Part shown: positions 11,245 through 23,500 of the stretch, piece by piece
Layout: each line of letters starts with the position of its first letter
Position numbering within the stretch: position 1 is the first letter of the stretch
NCBI GenBank assembly: GCA_951802425.1
Contig: OX637795.1
Span: forward strand, 4,134,501-4,198,500
Direction of reading: 5' to 3'
From: Clavaria fumosa
Taxonomy: Eukaryota; Basidiomycota; Agaricomycetes; Agaricales; Clavariaceae
DNA length: 64,000 nucleotides
The notes under the pieces: model-generated
Database searches by the model: none
Seen by the model: the letters and a program-made list of their open reading frames with translations, nothing else
Told to the model about the DNA's origin: nothing
Made by a program: the position numbers and the translations under genes

Positions 11245-12688
11245 GTTGCGACCTGCAGAAGTGGGAGCCTTTCATAATGGAATGCCTCATGACTTTCTTT
11301 GTGAAACCAGTAACCTTCCAAGGGGACCACAAGAAGGTCACCTTCGCAGCCTCATACCTCACAGACACCATGCAGAGCCACTATACCTCCCTCCTTCAAT
11401 TTAATCCCAATCACCCAGCCTTACACTTGTGGGAAGGGTTCATCCGCAAGTTTGGAGGGATGTTTGGAGTGGTGAATATGCAGATTGAGGTGGACCAGAA
11501 CCTCCATATGTTGCAAATGGCTGAAAACGAGTGATTCTTGAATCATATTATCTGTTCTGAATCATTCACCTTTGAGTCTAACTGGATTTCAGCCACTTTG
11601 CAATCGGAGCTCTATCATTCACTGACCACATGTATTAAAGAAGCTATGAAGGTTATTCCACATCCAACGACATACCAGGAACTTCGCAATTTGGCTATGC
11701 AGATCGACCAGAGGCACTGGGAGTATGAAAGTGAGACTTGCTGAACTCAATTCTGAGCCAACCCACCTGCCCCTCGTCCTCCTGCTCAGCAAGGTGGAAA
11801 CTGCAACTTTGCAAACATGTTGCAACCTTATCCCGCTGCTGGCAACAACAACCCCACAATGCCTAGGCCAGCCACAGGAAACCCCACAACCTCTTTGCGA
11901 CCCACTATTCCACCTCACCCGCCGAATCCGAACCCGAATCCCCCGTATATCCCACTAAGCGACGAGGAATGAGAGTGTTGCCAACAGGGAAACTTGTGTT
12001 TGAGATGTGGAAAGCTGGGACATTACAGTGCTGCTTGCCCCAATCGACAAGTAGCTGGACAAGCTGTGTTTACATTGGAGGAAGGAGAGGAAGAATTGCA
12101 GGAAGTGTATGAGGTTGAGGAAGAGGTAGTGGAAGATGTGGATGACCTGCATGAAGAGTTAAACAAGGAAGCAACTCAGGAGCTTCCTGGGGAACTCTGA
12201 GTCCTGACAAAGGAGCAACCCCCATACTCATGTGGGCTGTGACTATTTCCTCTTCCCCTCAGTTTTCTTGCAACTTTTCTAATATGCCCATTGCTTCCCA
12301 GTCCTCTCAATCTTTCCTCATGAAGACACAAATCCCAGATTTCAGCTTGATTTCTTTGAATACTCTAGTGGATTGCAGTGCATCCATGAATTTTATTGAT
12401 TTTACACTTGCAAACTCCTGTCCGAACCTTCTAAACCCACTCCCACAACCCCTACCTCTTCAATACTTCAATGGAAGTTCCTCCAGCTCCAATATCACCC
12501 ACTACATCCTTGCTAATACCAAGTTCCCTGATGATACCATCCAATCTATTAAGTTCCTCATCACCAAGACTCATCCTCTTACCCCTGTGGTTCTAGGACT
12601 TGATTGGTTATGAAACTGGAACCCTAGAATTGATTGGACCAACATCTCCCTTAGTTTCAGACAGACAGCCCACTCTGCAACTATCCCA

Positions 12689-13268
12689 CTTAGTGTTGCT
12701 ACAGCTAGACTAGTCACAAGCCTGCTAGACCAGCTGCAGCTAGTGACTACTCTAGCTGGTCTCAATTTGTCTTAGCTGTAGTCATAGCTGCAGCTGGTGA
12801 GTTTAGCTGACTATAGTCATGGCTTAGCTGCCAACTCTTATATTATAATTCTGTGTTCATTCTCACTGCTGTAATGCCCTGATGGCCAACTGCAGTACTG
12901 CTACCTTGACTAATAATGCAATGCCACTACTATCACCAGTTACAACCACTGCAACTGTCAGTTCATAAGCTGGTTCATATGCAACAAGTCTAAGAATGAT
13001 TAAGTCAGCACAGCAGGGATAAAAAGGTGAGTTACAACATGGCTAACAAGATAATAGAGCATTTAACAGTGAAATATTTGAAAGATAAAGTGCTAATCTC
13101 AACTTATTTCACTATCCATAGCTTTGCTGCAGCTATCAGCTATGGAAATATCAATAGCCATAGTCATAGCTGCTTTGTAGCCATAGCTGATTGCCGGCTA
13201 GGCTACAGCTACAATCAGCTAAGGCTATGGCTATTAGTCAGCTACTAGTCATAGCTGTGGCAACACTA
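12689..13268. mobile_element. hAT-like non-autonomous element, 580 bp, 8-bp target duplication
   Basis: ATCCCACT is duplicated at 12681-12688 and 13269-13276. The element starts TAGTGTTGC and ends GCAACACTA. Its interior is rich in AGCTATAG/CTAGCTG-like palindromic words and encodes nothing. Removing it restores the gypsy-1 frame (ATIPLTILDV). TSD length and termini fit hAT. Confidence 0.85.
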
Positions 13269-14796
13269 ATCCCACTCACCATTCTGGATGTGAAAAGTAA
13301 ACCCTCCCTTGACCCCACAAACTTGACTCCAAAACCTGCAAGCAACCCTCATGAAGATGAATCCCTACTCACAAGTTCTGTGACCACCCAAACCACTCCC
13401 CCAAAACCAGAAGAGATAGTTCCACAAGAGTACCATGACTATATGGATGTATTTTCCGAAGCCCTAGCCCGGGATCTATCTCCCCACTGTGACTACAACC
13501 ACTGAATCAAACTTGAGGAGAGCATGACTCCTCCTCACAGGAAGTTATACAACATGTCAGAAGTGGAGTTAAAGATGTTGAAAGATTATTTGGACAACAT
13601 GTTGGAGAAAGGCTTCATTCAGCCATCAAAATCCCCTGCAGGTGCACCAGTACTCTTTGCGAAGAAGAAAGATGGAGGCCTTCATCTCTGTGTTAATTAC
13701 CAAGGTCTCAACAAGATTACCCACAAAAATCACTACCCTATCCCCTGAATCGAGACACTTGGCCAAAATCTACTCAAAGCTTGACCTCTGTGTTGGGTAT
13801 AACAACATGAGGATAGCTGAAGGAGACAAGTGGAAGACTGCCTTCCACACTTGCTACAGTGTGTTCTAATATCTTGTCATGCCTTTTGGACACACCCACA
13901 ACCTTTCAGCACCTCATGAACAATATCTTCCATGATTTGGTCAATGTCAATGTAGTTGTTCACCTCAATGACATCCTCATCTATTTGGACAACATCGAAC
14001 AACACCACGACCACATCCAAGAGGTCCTATGATGACTATGCAAAGCAAACTTACACATGTGACCTGAGAAGTGTGATTTCCACACCACAACAGTTGAATA
14101 CCTGACAGAATTGCTATGGACCCTTTGAAGATACAGGCCATTCTAAGCTGGCCTGTACCTATGAAGATTCGCAACCTTCAGAGCTTCCTAGGTTTTGCTA
14201 ATTTCTATCAAAGATTTATAGATAACTATTCCAGCATCATCATCCCACTCACTCGCCTCCTTCGCAAGGGTATGCCTTGGAAGTGGAACCCATGATGCCA
14301 AGACATTTTCGAAACACTTAAGCAAGCCTTCACCGAAGCTCCCATCCTTCGACACTACAACCCTGACCACCCTATTACCCTAGAATGTGACGCTTCCAAC
14401 TATGCCATAGTGGCCATTCTTTCCCAAACTGATCCTGCAACTAATGAGTTATGACCCATTGCTTTCCACACATGTTCTATGATCACTGCGGAGCTCAATT
14501 GTGACATATACAACAAAGAGCTCCTCATGATCCACGAAGCCTTCAAGCAATGGAGAGTGTATCTTGAAGGTGTGCAATATCAAATTCAAGTATTCTCTGA
14601 CCACAACAACTTACAATATTTTACCACCACAAAGCAATTGAGCTGCTGACAAGCCTGCTGGGCCAAGTATCTTTGCAGTTTCAATTATGTTATTCATTAT
14701 CAAGCAGGGAAGTTAGGCATGAAGCCAGATGCCCTCATGCAACGACCTGACGTCTACCCAAAGAAGTCTGAGCAGCCCATGACTAATGCCCTCAAC

Positions 14797-16035
14797 TGTT
14801 AGGGCTTGTCCTGTCTTGTAGTTAATATTGAAGGTTGATTAGTTGGTGACCAAGCCTGGAAACTCGCTAAGACCAAACAGCTGTCGAGTATAACCGACAA
14901 TACTTGGTCCTGGAAGGTTGTGAAGTTGATAGACGAAGTAAGGAAAGAGAAAAAGATGAGTTGAGAGGAAAAGGATGCTGTTGAGAGGGTCGTGAAGGGT
15001 CGTGACAATGTTGAGAGAGGTGTCGGTGAAGGTGATGACCTTGCCGACTGAGTCAAGAACCTGTAGGGTTCAGAGAATCAGTACCAAGACAAATAAAGAG
15101 AGATACTTAGGTTGCACAAGTAGTATGAGCACAGAGGACAAGTTAGATGAAGCAGAAGTGTGTCTTGGTGATCTTGAGGTCACCAAGGGAGACAAGACCT
15201 ATCAATCGTGATGGTCTCAAGCTCAAAGGGCATCATGGCCTCAATCTTAAACCAATGTGCGTTAATATCAAGTCTACCATACCATATGTACATGCAAGAC
15301 TTATATATGTGTGTACAGAGATTAGAACAGATAAGAAAAAGTACAGAAGTCTCCTAGCAACCGAACTATAGTAGAGTGGGGTATGTTTAGTCATATAGTG
15401 ACTACGTGCATGCTCTACTAAGGTCATGAGGGGTTAGAGAAACATAGGTAAAGTCACAAAGATGACCAGTCACAGGTCGCGACTTAGTTAAATGTAACCA
15501 TAACTATGTAGAAGTGCTTGGACCATGACTAGTGCAGTTATTGACGACTGAGGAAAGGAAGGGAAGCATAATTTGAAGATAAATGCAGCTGACCACTGGT
15601 GGCATGTTTTGGTGCTAAAGTCACAAGGTCATATGAGTGGTCATGTGGGTGATGCTAGTGGCACAGGTGACCTTGGGTGGTGAGTCATGTGAGTAGTGCT
15701 GGTAATGCAAGTAACGCAAGTAATGCTGGCGGTTCAGGGGTGCTGTGCGGCAAGTCACATGCTGCTGCAGGAATAGTGTAAGAGTGTATTGTGTGTCAAT
15801 ATGACGGATGCGGGTGGTAGATATGCGTATAGGGTGATGGCGGGAGGCTACGGGAAAGTGGCCTAGTGGTCGTGAGTGTCGTGAAAAGGAAAGGGAGGTC
15901 CGGGAAGCACTCGGAAGCGGACAGCGGGTTTCGGAAGGGTACAGGGTGGTTCGCGAGGTGGTAGGGAGGCGTCAGGAGGTCTATAGGCATTGGTAGAGTT
16001 GATGTAGGTTAGGGAAGAATGAATGGATCCTGACA
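14797..16035 (-). mobile_element. Solo LTR of a gypsy-1-related family, reversed, 1239 bp
   Basis: It begins TGTTAGGGC and ends CCTGACA on the plus strand. TCAAC is duplicated at 14792-14796 and 16036-16040. In reverse complement it matches the gypsy-1 5' LTR over about 900 bp and the LTR fragment at 36650-36875 over its first 230 bp. Removing it joins DALMQRP...NALN to NKVTILPELL in frame. Its internal region was presumably lost by LTR-LTR recombination. Confidence 0.9.
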
Positions 16036-16429
16036 TCAACAACAAGGTCACAATACTGCCAGAACTCCTTCAAGCAGCCGTTATTCTCAATGACATGCCC
16101 CCCATGACTCCTACTTCACCAAAAAATCTGAGGGTGCTTCACAAGGTTGCAACAAGGCTTTCTCGCTCTCACCAGATGGTTTACTATTGCTTTGAGATGG
16201 TAAAATATATGCTCCAACCATGACCACAAATTATGCAGACACCCAGGTATAAGGAAGACAACCCAGCTAAAAACAGGTTGTTTTTCTGGCCAGGACTCCG
16301 AAAAGATTTAACCACCTATGTCTGTGGTTGTCACACCTGCGCAAGAGCAAAACCTGTCTGACACAAACCTTACAGACTCCTCATAGGCAAGTGACCTTGG
16401 TCTTTGTAAGGATAATCGATTTTCCTTAC

Positions 16430-17160
16430 ATAATTATCACTGTGAAAGTGCCTGGTATTTAGTGCCCACAACCCAAGTGCTCACTTTGAGCACCTACTGA
16501 ATTAAGCGCCCGTCTTAGTGTGCATCTGCTTAGTAATAGGTCCATGCTAATATGACTCTAAGCACCCATATTAGTGCCAGTATTACTTAAGCATAATTGG
16601 TACTTAGTAAAGCAAGGCTCGAGCATCACTCCCCCACGTGGAACATCAAGCCACATGATTAATGGCTTGCATGGACCATAGAACACCTGTGCTACTATTG
16701 AACTTTATTTGTCCCTAATTGTGCTGAGGACTGGCTAGGTATGGCACCTAGTCCAAGCAGCCCAAGTGTTAGGCACACCCAAAAAGAGGCAACTACCATA
16801 AGCGCTGGACCAGCACTTATATCTACATGTGACCGGACTGACTTCCATGAAGTCTGGATCATAGGGAGTGATGATAACAAGGGAATTCCCACAGAGAGCT
16901 TCTGTGACTGATGAAAGATCACACTAGGAAGGCACTATGGTCTGTGCGCACTGTGGACAGTCAGCAACCATGCTTCTTAGGCACTTATTCCCATGCCTTG
17001 TGATATAGAAGCAGTGCTGAACCACATGGACCATGATAAGGAGATAAGGCCCATTAGTATAAGTAGTCAGTCATACAGTTGTCTAGTTCCCCCATCTTCA
17101 ACCTGGTCTATACCCAACCAGCTCCTGTACTGTACATAGACTCCTTGTAGTTGCCTATAG
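16430..17160 (+). repeat. Probable 5' LTR of gypsy-2, limits uncertain
   Basis: It follows the broken end of gypsy-1, contains repeated short TTAGTGCC/AGCACC-like words, and carries a TATA-like motif about 100 bp before a GTGACCCCCGACTTC segment that could mark the LTR/internal boundary. No second copy exists in the window, so this is inferred from position only. Confidence 0.35.
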
Positions 17161-17299
17161 TATTTTGTGACCCCCGACTTCGACTCCAACACCTGAGACT
17201 GAGTTGCACCGCAACCCCAGTAGAGCTGGTGGCCAGTTGCTGACAAAAGGTTGAAGACCTTGCCGACGCACTGACCGCATACCACAACGGACAACACTC

Positions 17300-19015
17300 G
17301 GGTTCTAGATGAATGAGAAAGAGAAAGGTAAGTCCTCTAGTTGCAGCCTGAGAAACTGACAATGCGCAGGATAGAGGCGGCATGCGCAGATACACTGAAA
17401 GAGGCAGCAACCAACATGCGATGGTCAAAGGATGACCAGTGGGAAAGATCGACACGCAATGTACACACCTGGATGACAAACCACCACTCTCACCCCCGAC
17501 TATTTATGATTCCGGTTCACCTCAACCAAAGTGCACCCCGACCGCCAGCATGACTCGACTACCATTGACATTTGACTGACGAAGAATCCCACTGACACAA
17601 AGACTTGCCACCTAGGCAGCAGGTGGCTCTAAGCTAAGTGCAGTAGGATTAAGAGGCCCGGACCCGGTGAGACTGGCCAGCCTCCAATTTTGTATCATAA
17701 AATACAGGCCAGGACGGGGCCCTGTAGATAATTAAATTAGTAGAATTAAATTCAGTAGTCCTCCCTGCCTTCTGCCTCACTTGATGTGCAAAGAAGGGGA
17801 GAAGGGATCACTGGCCCCCTTAAGGGGTGGAGGTCCATCTGGCCAACCATCCAGACCCAGATTAAAAATAGTTTAGTAGTACTATTTGAACAGTTCTTGG
17901 ATATAAGAAAAATTCGAATATATTACTATACTACAATAGGAACTTTTGGACTGCGATTCCAGCCCCGGGAGTATGTGTGCACGATGGATGCAGGGCTAGG
18001 AATGCTCTTTGCAGCTAAAGGCGTAAGGCCTGGCTCAGGGTTGCATACCAATAAGACCCAATGCATCAGATCCAGGGTGATTCACACAGAAAGCGGTGGA
18101 AGGCCAAGGGTATTCATGGGGACAGGTGTATCCTGTTAAAATTCCCTACCTCTTACCTAAGGCAAAGTGGAGCAGCACCAAGAAAGCTGGGGTGTCTACT
18201 TCAGTCCCTCTTTCCTATCAAGGATATATCTTGTAATGGAGCCCATTAAGGGTGATGGGACTTATCCACTCAATGAAAATTGGTACTTGGGTAAACCAAG
18301 GCAAATACCAGTCAAAGTCCATTATAAGTACCTGAAGTGAAATAGTGACGGCTAGTCACTAGCCTGTCTTAGTAAGTGTGGCAGGATTGCACCAAAAAGA
18401 TAAGGAACTAGTGGCGCTGATGAAGCAGAGGCATAGTTCTGACTACACTGACCACTATCTGGATTAGCCTACTCTAGAGTAACCATCAATGGCACTGGTA
18501 AACTGTCTCTCTTGGAGAACTACACTGGTTGTAGGGACACCAAGATGGGGGAGCCCTGCTAGTATGGTTTAGGGATTAATCCCCCCTATAAAACTCTGGA
18601 GAGTAAACTTGCTCTGTATGTGGAGACAAGCCCCACCAGCTCTCAGGGGTTATCTTACCCTGGAAAGCTGACCCCTGAAAGATAGTCATACCACCACTAC
18701 ACATGGATAAAAATCATGGGACACTGGGAGAACCACCTCCCACAGAACAATATTATTATCAATAATTTACACAAGACCAATGCACTAGACTAGATGCCAA
18801 GCAGGACGATACCCTAGGGGAACTGTCCGCAATGATGTCAAACTAGTGGGGGACATTTGTCCTGCGGACTGCTTAACTGCAGCCCGCACCCACACCCCCT
18901 TTATATGAAGTACACCAGACAGCGCTGAACCTTGTATAAAACCTGCCACCCAGCAATCATGTCGAGCCTTGCTCCACACCCACTTTTGTAAAGTCACATT
19001 ACAAAAGAAATAAAA
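17300..19015 (+). other. gypsy-2 leader region, no gene recognised
   Basis: Only short, stop-ridden frames are present. Several stretches are AT-rich (17700-17950). No repeat pair or RNA gene is recognised. It is most simply decayed 5' internal sequence of gypsy-2 and may contain an unrecognised insertion. Confidence 0.3.
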
Positions 19016-19504
19016 ATGGAAAACCTCTTTGTCAGACCCTTTGTGGGCAAGTTTCCATTCCTGAAAAATTGCCTGCACATAAAGTCTTGCCCTGGGAAAG
19101 TCACCTTTTTCCCTCTACAAGGCTATCCCCAGACAAGGGAAAGAGAAGGAGGTTACTGCTCCTGTTCCAAGCTTAGACACCGGCTTGAGGACAACGAAGA
19201 AGGCATCCTTCATTACATTGACTTTCATCTGGAAACAGTGAAAGCCATTTTGAATCTCAGTGGCTGGTTCCGAAAGGATTTCCAGGACCACTGTCTAGAA
19301 AACCACCTCTGGGAAGAAGAAGGTCTGTGGTTGGACTACTTCCCTGAGATCCCTGATATCATGGTTGATCCCCCGTGCCCCCCACCAGATCATTTACATA
19401 TAAAAGTCCCTGCCCATGGTTCCTTGTGGGTAATGGACCCCACCCCATACAACGAGGGTATCGCTGACCCCCAGGCCGACCCCTCACCACCATACGAATG
19501 GTGA
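19016..19504 (+). CDS. Unrecognised 162-codon ORF just before gypsy-2 gag
   Basis: An open frame from ATG 19016 to TGA 19504 in a different frame from the gag that starts at about 19500, overlapping it by a few bases. The protein has an acidic middle (DNEEGILHYIDFHLETVKAI, then ENHLWEEEGLWLDYFPE) and a Pro-rich tail (DPPCPPPDH, ADPSPPYEW). I recognise no domain. Its position suggests it is the N-terminal part of gag displaced by a frameshift. Alternatively it is a small leader ORF. The good length in a decayed region is worth noting, but chance cannot be excluded. Confidence 0.4.
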   Translation: MENLFVRPFVGKFPFLKNCLHIKSCPGKVTFFPLQGYPQTREREGGYCSCSKLRHRLEDNEEGILHYIDFHLETVKAILNLSGWFRKDFQDHCLENHLWEEEGLWLDYFPEIPDIMVDPPCPPPDHLHIKVPAHGSLWVMDPTPYNEGIADPQADPSPPYEW

Positions 19505-20570
19505 GGGGCAGCTAAAACTTACTCCGCTGTCTCCATTTGATGGAGACAAAAAGAAATTCAGGGGCTTCCTCAGGAGGCTCAGATTATACTTTGCAGCTGA
19601 CCCAGCTCAGTTTGCGAACCCCCACAACAGGGTCATTTTGACCCTGTCACTCTGCAGTGAGGGGGCTGCAGAAACCTGGGCTCAAAATATCCAGGATAAG
19701 TACGACTATGATGGCTGGCCATCATGGGGACTCTTCCTGGAGCATTTTAAGCTCCGATTTGAGGACAGGAGCAATGAGGAAGATGCCTTCATTGCCCTGG
19801 ATAACCTCAAACTCAGCGCCAGGAGCGCTGAAGCCTACTTCGACAGATTCGAAGAATTGGCTATCCAGGTGGGAATTAACCCACTTGTCCTGGTCAATTT
19901 CCCCTTCATGAAACAAATATTGGAGCGACAGGTCGCTTGCAATATTATAAAAACAATTTACAGCATGGGATTCATTCCCACTGATTACTCGCAGTACAAA
20001 AAGCAAGTAACCAGCATCAATGAGTCCAAGACCCAGTTTAAAACCTGGATCGAAGGACTTGAGAGACAAGCGAGAGCGCAACTAGCCCCTAGTGGGAAAG
20101 CCACTGTGCCAGTGAAAGTGGCACCCAGACCCCCTTTCTGGAGCAAGCCTCCAGCAAGGTATTCTACCCCCGGCAGGCCAGCACCTCCGGCGGTAGCACC
20201 CGCAGCCCCCCCCACCTACAAGCAGGCCACCAACCCGAAAGGGTTGCCCACTTGTCACAGGTGTGGGAAGACTAGACATTTCATCAAAGATTGTCCAGTG
20301 CCAGCGCCCCCTGGCAGGGCAAAAGTCCGCACCCTCAACAGCATTGACAAGGCCAAAGAGGAAGATCCTCAGGAAGAACAACCTGAGGATGATGAAACCT
20401 CCCAACACAAGTATGTTGAGGAGGATAATATTGAAGAAGTCTGTGAAGAGAACACAGCCCTGAAGGACCAAGTGCAGCTCCTTCAGGAACAAATCGAACA
20501 ACTGACCCAGGCAGTCAGAGAATTGCAAGGAGCAGGCTCCTCTCAGGATTTTTGCAGAGCCAGGAAGTGA
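19500..20570 (+). CDS. gypsy-2 gag
   Basis: An uninterrupted frame of about 355 codons. The N-terminal half is typical retrotransposon gag (LRRLRLYFAADPAQFANPHN, GAAETWAQN, WGLFLEHFKLRFED, AEAYFDRFEEL). A Pro/Ala-rich linker follows, then a zinc knuckle CHRCGKTRHFIKDC (C-x2-C-x4-H-x4-C) at about 20257-20298. The C-terminus is an acidic segment plus a predicted coiled coil (ENTALKDQVQLLQEQIEQLTQAVRELQ). No ATG opens the frame near 19500, so the start probably lay in the preceding frame. Gag would assemble particles and bind genomic RNA. This is among the best-preserved coding stretches of gypsy-2. Confidence 0.8.
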   Translation, partial: GEGQLKLTPLSPFDGDKKKFRGFLRRLRLYFAADPAQFANPHNRVILTLSLCSEGAAETWAQNIQDKYDYDGWPSWGLFLEHFKLRFEDRSNEEDAFIALDNLKLSARSAEAYFDRFEELAIQVGINPLVLVNFPFMKQILERQVACNIIKTIYSMGFIPTDYSQYKKQVTSINESKTQFKTWIEGLERQARAQLAPSGKATVPVKVAPRPPFWSKPPARYSTPGRPAPPAVAPAAPPTYKQATNPKGLPTCHRCGKTRHFIKDCPVPAPPGRAKVRTLNSIDKAKEEDPQEEQPEDDETSQHKYVEEDNIEEVCEENTALKDQVQLLQEQIEQLTQAVRELQGAGSSQDFCRARK

Positions 20571-23500
20571 GCGCACCCACAAAAATGCCTGGCTCTCTAT
20601 ACCCAACTCACCACAGTGTTACGGACTATAGTACAGATGATAGCTCAAATGTAAAAATAAATTATTTATCTACAAAAAACCATAAAAACAATAGTGTAGA
20701 GGAGTATGCCAAAAAGGGAAGAAACCACACTTCTCTTAGTATGGTGAAAGTGGCTACACTCCGGAAACAAAGCAAATCAGACTACTTTATGTATCATTTT
20801 CTTCCAAATAATCTAGTCGAAATTTGTAGCATTTTCCACACACTTGGTGAGACTGGTGCGAAAACTGAAAATCCTGTGAAACCACCAAAAACAGACATAA
20901 TACCCTGTGCTGGCAGAAAATGTCTGGAAGTGAAAATATGCCTTCGGCAAGGGATAAATGCCATCCCAGTCGAAGTACTAGCCCTGATTGACTCAGGCTG
21001 TACTATCTCTATCATGGACCAACAATGGGCCAAAGAACAAAAACTCGTCACTACCCCATTGAATAAACCCATGAAAGCCTGACTGGCAGACAGAAGTTGG
21101 AGTGCGAATGAAGCCACCAACTCCATAAGAACTACAATGCTCATCAGCCAGCATCATGTTGAGGAAATGGACTTTTCCTTATTCAACACTGGTTCGAACA
21201 AAGTCTATTTGGGATATGATTGGTTGAAAAATAACCATCCCCAAATAAACTGGGCAGAGTGTTAGATCTCACTCCCTAGACAGGATTCTTCTTTAGTGGC
21301 CACCATTGCAATAAACATGGTTGATGTGGATTTCCTTCCAGACCTAATGAAGGAATTCCCGACCGTTTTTAGCAATGCCATATTCAAAAAGGGAGCAATA
21401 AGCTGACCTGGCTTTGATATGCACATAGAGTTGAAGCCTGGTGCTCAACCCTTCAGGTCGAAGTTGTACCCCATGAACCCCAAACACACCCAGAAGTGCC
21501 AAGAGTATCTCAATCAAGCTCTCACACAAGGCCATATTGAAGAATGTAGACACACAGAATGGTCATCACCCTTCTTCTTTAAAAAGGAAATGCAAGGGAT
21601 GGATCTTATAGATTGAGACCCATAGTCGATTACACAAAGTTAAATGACTTAACTGTCAAGAACAGTTACCCCCTCCCTTTGATAAGGGACCTTGTTGATG
21701 GAATAAGAGATGATAACCTATTCACATTACTCAATGTGTTATGGGGTTTCTACAACATCCCTTTAGATGAGTGCTCACAGCTGCTTGCAGCTTTGTGTAC
21801 AGTTTTCAGTAACTATAAACCGAAAGTTATGCAGTTTGGAATGTGCAATGCGCCTAGCCAATTCCAAGGCATGATGAACAAGGCGTTAGAAAAGGAAATC
21901 ACTACTGGACATGTGAAAGTATACATTGACAACATACTTATTCACACTAAAAGTTCAGAAAAGGATTTCCATTCACTTGTAAGGCAAGTCCTCACAGCAC
22001 TGCAAAACTTTAGTTTGTGCATGAGACCAGAGAAATGCAAATTTGAGGTTAACAGGACTACATACCTTGGATTGATTATATCCAAAGGGAAGATTGAACT
22101 GTTACCAAAAAAGTGCAGTGGGATCCAGGATTGGCCCATCCTGAAAAACCTCAAAGAACTCCAAAAATTCATAGGTCTCCTAAACTATTATAGGAGGTTC
22201 ATCCCAAACTTCTCGAAGGTCACCAAACCCTTGCATGAACTTACAGGGTTGGAACCATGGGCGTGGACACCCGTATGCCAGGCAGCCTTTGATGAGCTCA
22301 AAAGGCTCTTGATGAACCCCCCAGTGCTACATTCCCCACTCGAAAGAGGCCAGTTCCGAATCGAGTGTGATGCTAGTAACTATGCGACCAGTGCCATTCT
22401 TTCGCAAAAAGACAAAAGTGGGAAATGGCACCCCATAGATTACTCAAGCACAGGAATGTCCTCCACTGAGCAGAATTATGAGATTTACAATAAAGAACTG
22501 ATGTTGATCATCAGGGCTTTTTGTGAGTGGTCCAAGTGGCTTTTGTCAGCTCCAGACCCTGTAGAGGTCTGGACCAACCACCAAAAACTCCTATATTTCT
22601 GGAAACCTCAGAACATCAATGGTAGACAGGCCAGATGGATGATGGAGCTCCAAAACTACAACTACACGCTCCATCACATAAAAGGAAAGAACAATGGCTG
22701 TGCCAACCTTCTTTCCCATAGGCCTGGACATGATGAGGGACATGATGACAATAAAGATGTCACCCTCATCAAACCTGAGCATCTGAGAGTCCAAAATATA
22801 GTATTGATTGGACCAGATTCCAATCTAGAAAAACAAATAAAAGCTGCAACCAAGAAATCCCCTTCTTCTGAAGTAGGACATTACTGGTTGGAAACCAGTG
22901 AGGGTTTCTGGATGCACAAAAACAGACTGTGGATTCCTCCAGATGCAGCCCTCTGAGAGAGGATAATTTGGAGTCACCATGACACCCCGCTCGCAGGACA
23001 CCCCAGTCCCAAAACGACCCGTGAGCTAATTGAACATAACTACTGGTGGCAGGAACTCCGCCAGGATATGCTCAAGTACACACATGCCTGTGACTGGTGT
23101 CAAAGAAATAAGGTGGACTGGACTAAGTGAGCTAATCCGCTCCACCCACACACCATCCCAGCTGGACCCTGGGAAGAAATCACATGGGACATCATTGGAC
23201 CAATTCCTAAGTCCAAGTCCTATGATGGAATCTTAGTAATCGTAGACCAATTCACTAAGAGACTCATACTGCAGGCAGTAAAAATGAAACTCACCTTGGA
23301 TGAGGCCCTGGCCATCCTCCATGATAGAGTATTCAGGGAGCATGGACTCCCTAAGAAAATAATCAGTGACAGAGACAGGAGGTTTACCTCTGCGCTCATC
23401 ACTGCTTTTTATAAAGCCATGGGGATTCAGGCAAATCCCTCGACAGTGTATCATCTGCAGACAGATGGACAGTCCGAGCGGACCAATCAGGAAATCAAGA

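Larger units (their letters stand above)
8479..12200 (+). pseudogene. gypsy-1 gag, split by a 1.76-kb insertion
   Basis: The first part runs from about 8479 (MSTSHTPPQP) to 9486, where the frame reads KPFNGCD. It resumes at 11245 as GCDLQKWEPFIMECLMTF, followed by NPNHPALHLWEGFIRKFG typical of retrotransposon gag. A zinc knuckle CLRCGKLGHYSAAC lies at about 11999-12040, followed by an acidic Glu/Val-rich tail ending near 12199. The middle of the first part is Pro-rich (8907-9350). There are several stop codons and at least one frameshift, so no intact protein is encoded. Gag would normally form the particle and bind RNA. Confidence 0.7.
7520..16407 (+). mobile_element. Gypsy-type LTR retrotransposon (gypsy-1), heavily decayed and interrupted
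   Basis: From left to right: partial 5' LTR (7520-8427), gag with zinc knuckle, protease, RT/RNase H and integrase zinc-binding region ending near 16400. The order RT then RNase H then integrase defines gypsy. Three later insertions (9487-11244, 12689-13268, 14797-16035) split it. Removing each insertion with one copy of its target duplication restores the local reading frame. Many stops and frameshifts are present. No 3' LTR was found; the element stops where gypsy-2 sequence begins. The end coordinates are approximate. Confidence 0.8.
12230..16407 (+). pseudogene. gypsy-1 pol (protease, RT, RNase H, integrase start), interrupted twice
   Basis: Protease region near 12350-12600 has LVDCSASMNFID, where D-S-G is expected, so it is degenerate; VVLGLDWL follows. 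After the hAT-like insertion the frame resumes at ATIPLTILDV. RT motifs are at 13600-13750 ([20 protein letters not shown]) and 13770-13990, RNase H at about 14380-14690 (LECDASNYA, YNKELLMIHEAF, SDHNNLQYF). After the solo LTR the frame resumes as NNKVTILPELL and reaches the integrase zinc-binding site (FWPGLRKDLTTYVCGCHTCARAK) near 16280-16350. The integrase core is missing. Numerous TGA/TAG stops and small indels make this a dead copy. Confidence 0.8.
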
